The notes under the pieces were generated by a model that saw only the letters and a list, made by a program, of their open reading frames with translations, searched no databases and was not told the origin of the DNA. This document shows, in pieces, positions 5,490 to 5,544 of a stretch of 5,544 nt of DNA. Source of the stretch: Pseudomonadota bacterium (GTDB taxonomy: Bacteria > Pseudomonadota > Alphaproteobacteria > Rhizobiales > Xanthobacteraceae); contig JAEZBA010000577.1 of assembly GCA_023430245.1 (NCBI GenBank), forward strand, positions 1-5,544, in the 5' to 3' direction. The translations under genes were made by a program, and so were the position numbers. Numbering within the stretch: the first letter of the stretch is position 1; the number at the start of each line of letters is the position of its first letter.

Positions 5490-5544
5490 GTGGAACTCAT
5501 CATGCGCCCGGATTACCGCAACAACCGCGACGACGCCCCCCGTC
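5490..5544 (+). CDS. Start of an unidentified gene, truncated by the window end
   Basis: From GTG 5490 (or ATG 5502) the frame is open to the end and encodes a short charged start (MRPDYRNNRDDAPR from the ATG). Codons from 5502 on nearly all end in C or G, as in the other genes here, whereas upstream sequence does not, and an in-frame TAG lies at 5460-5462. CAGG at 5481-5484 could be the ribosome-binding site for the GTG. Only about 18 codons are visible, so no function can be given. Confidence 0.4.
   Translation, partial: MELIMRPDYRNNRDDAPR

Noticed and set aside
1..5544. Search for CRISPR arrays, insertion-sequence ends, transposase or integrase genes and attachment sites
   Set aside because: No regularly spaced repeats, terminal inverted repeats with a transposase, or tRNA-associated integration signs were seen.

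Overview
This GC-rich window reads like the chromosome of an alphaproteobacterium of the Bradyrhizobium/Rhodopseudomonas type. The evidence is strong G/C preference at third codon positions, a secreted DUF992 protein (a family I associate with Rhizobiales) and many small accessory genes. The taxonomic call is inference from gene content, not from a marker gene.

Layout from left to right. (1) Bases 1-800, plus strand: the C-terminal end of a styrene/indole-monooxygenase-like flavoprotein, followed 29 bp later by a single-domain cupin with a complete metal-binding motif set; the two look like one operon. A near-perfect hairpin (811-838) separates them from the next, convergent gene. (2) Bases 862-1332, minus strand: a DUF992 protein with a clear signal peptide. 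(3) A 123-bp divergent spacer leads to a plus-strand group starting with a DUF72 (YecE-like) protein (1456-2295), closely followed by a small membrane protein with a C-terminal cyclic-nucleotide-binding domain (2337-3002). (4) A 478-bp stretch without a convincing gene (3003-3480) holds several inverted repeats, including one right after the upstream stop codon and one immediately before the downstream Shine-Dalgarno. (5) Bases 3481-4173, plus strand: a second membrane cyclic-nucleotide-binding protein, clearly a paralog of the first (about 46% identity by hand count over 180 ungapped positions). (6) Bases 4174-5400, minus strand: a 12-segment MFS transporter whose stop codon directly abuts the stop of the preceding convergent gene. 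(7) From about 5490 a divergent plus-strand gene probably begins and runs off the window.

The most interesting element is the pair of paralogs. Each has three predicted membrane segments followed by one CRP-type cyclic-nucleotide-binding domain and no output domain. This is the same overall layout as animal Popeye-domain (POPDC) proteins, but with a canonical phosphate-binding cassette. They look like membrane-anchored nucleotide sensors that must act through partners or through each other. The other genes belong to families I recognise, and apart from the two probable operons I see no pathway that joins all of them.
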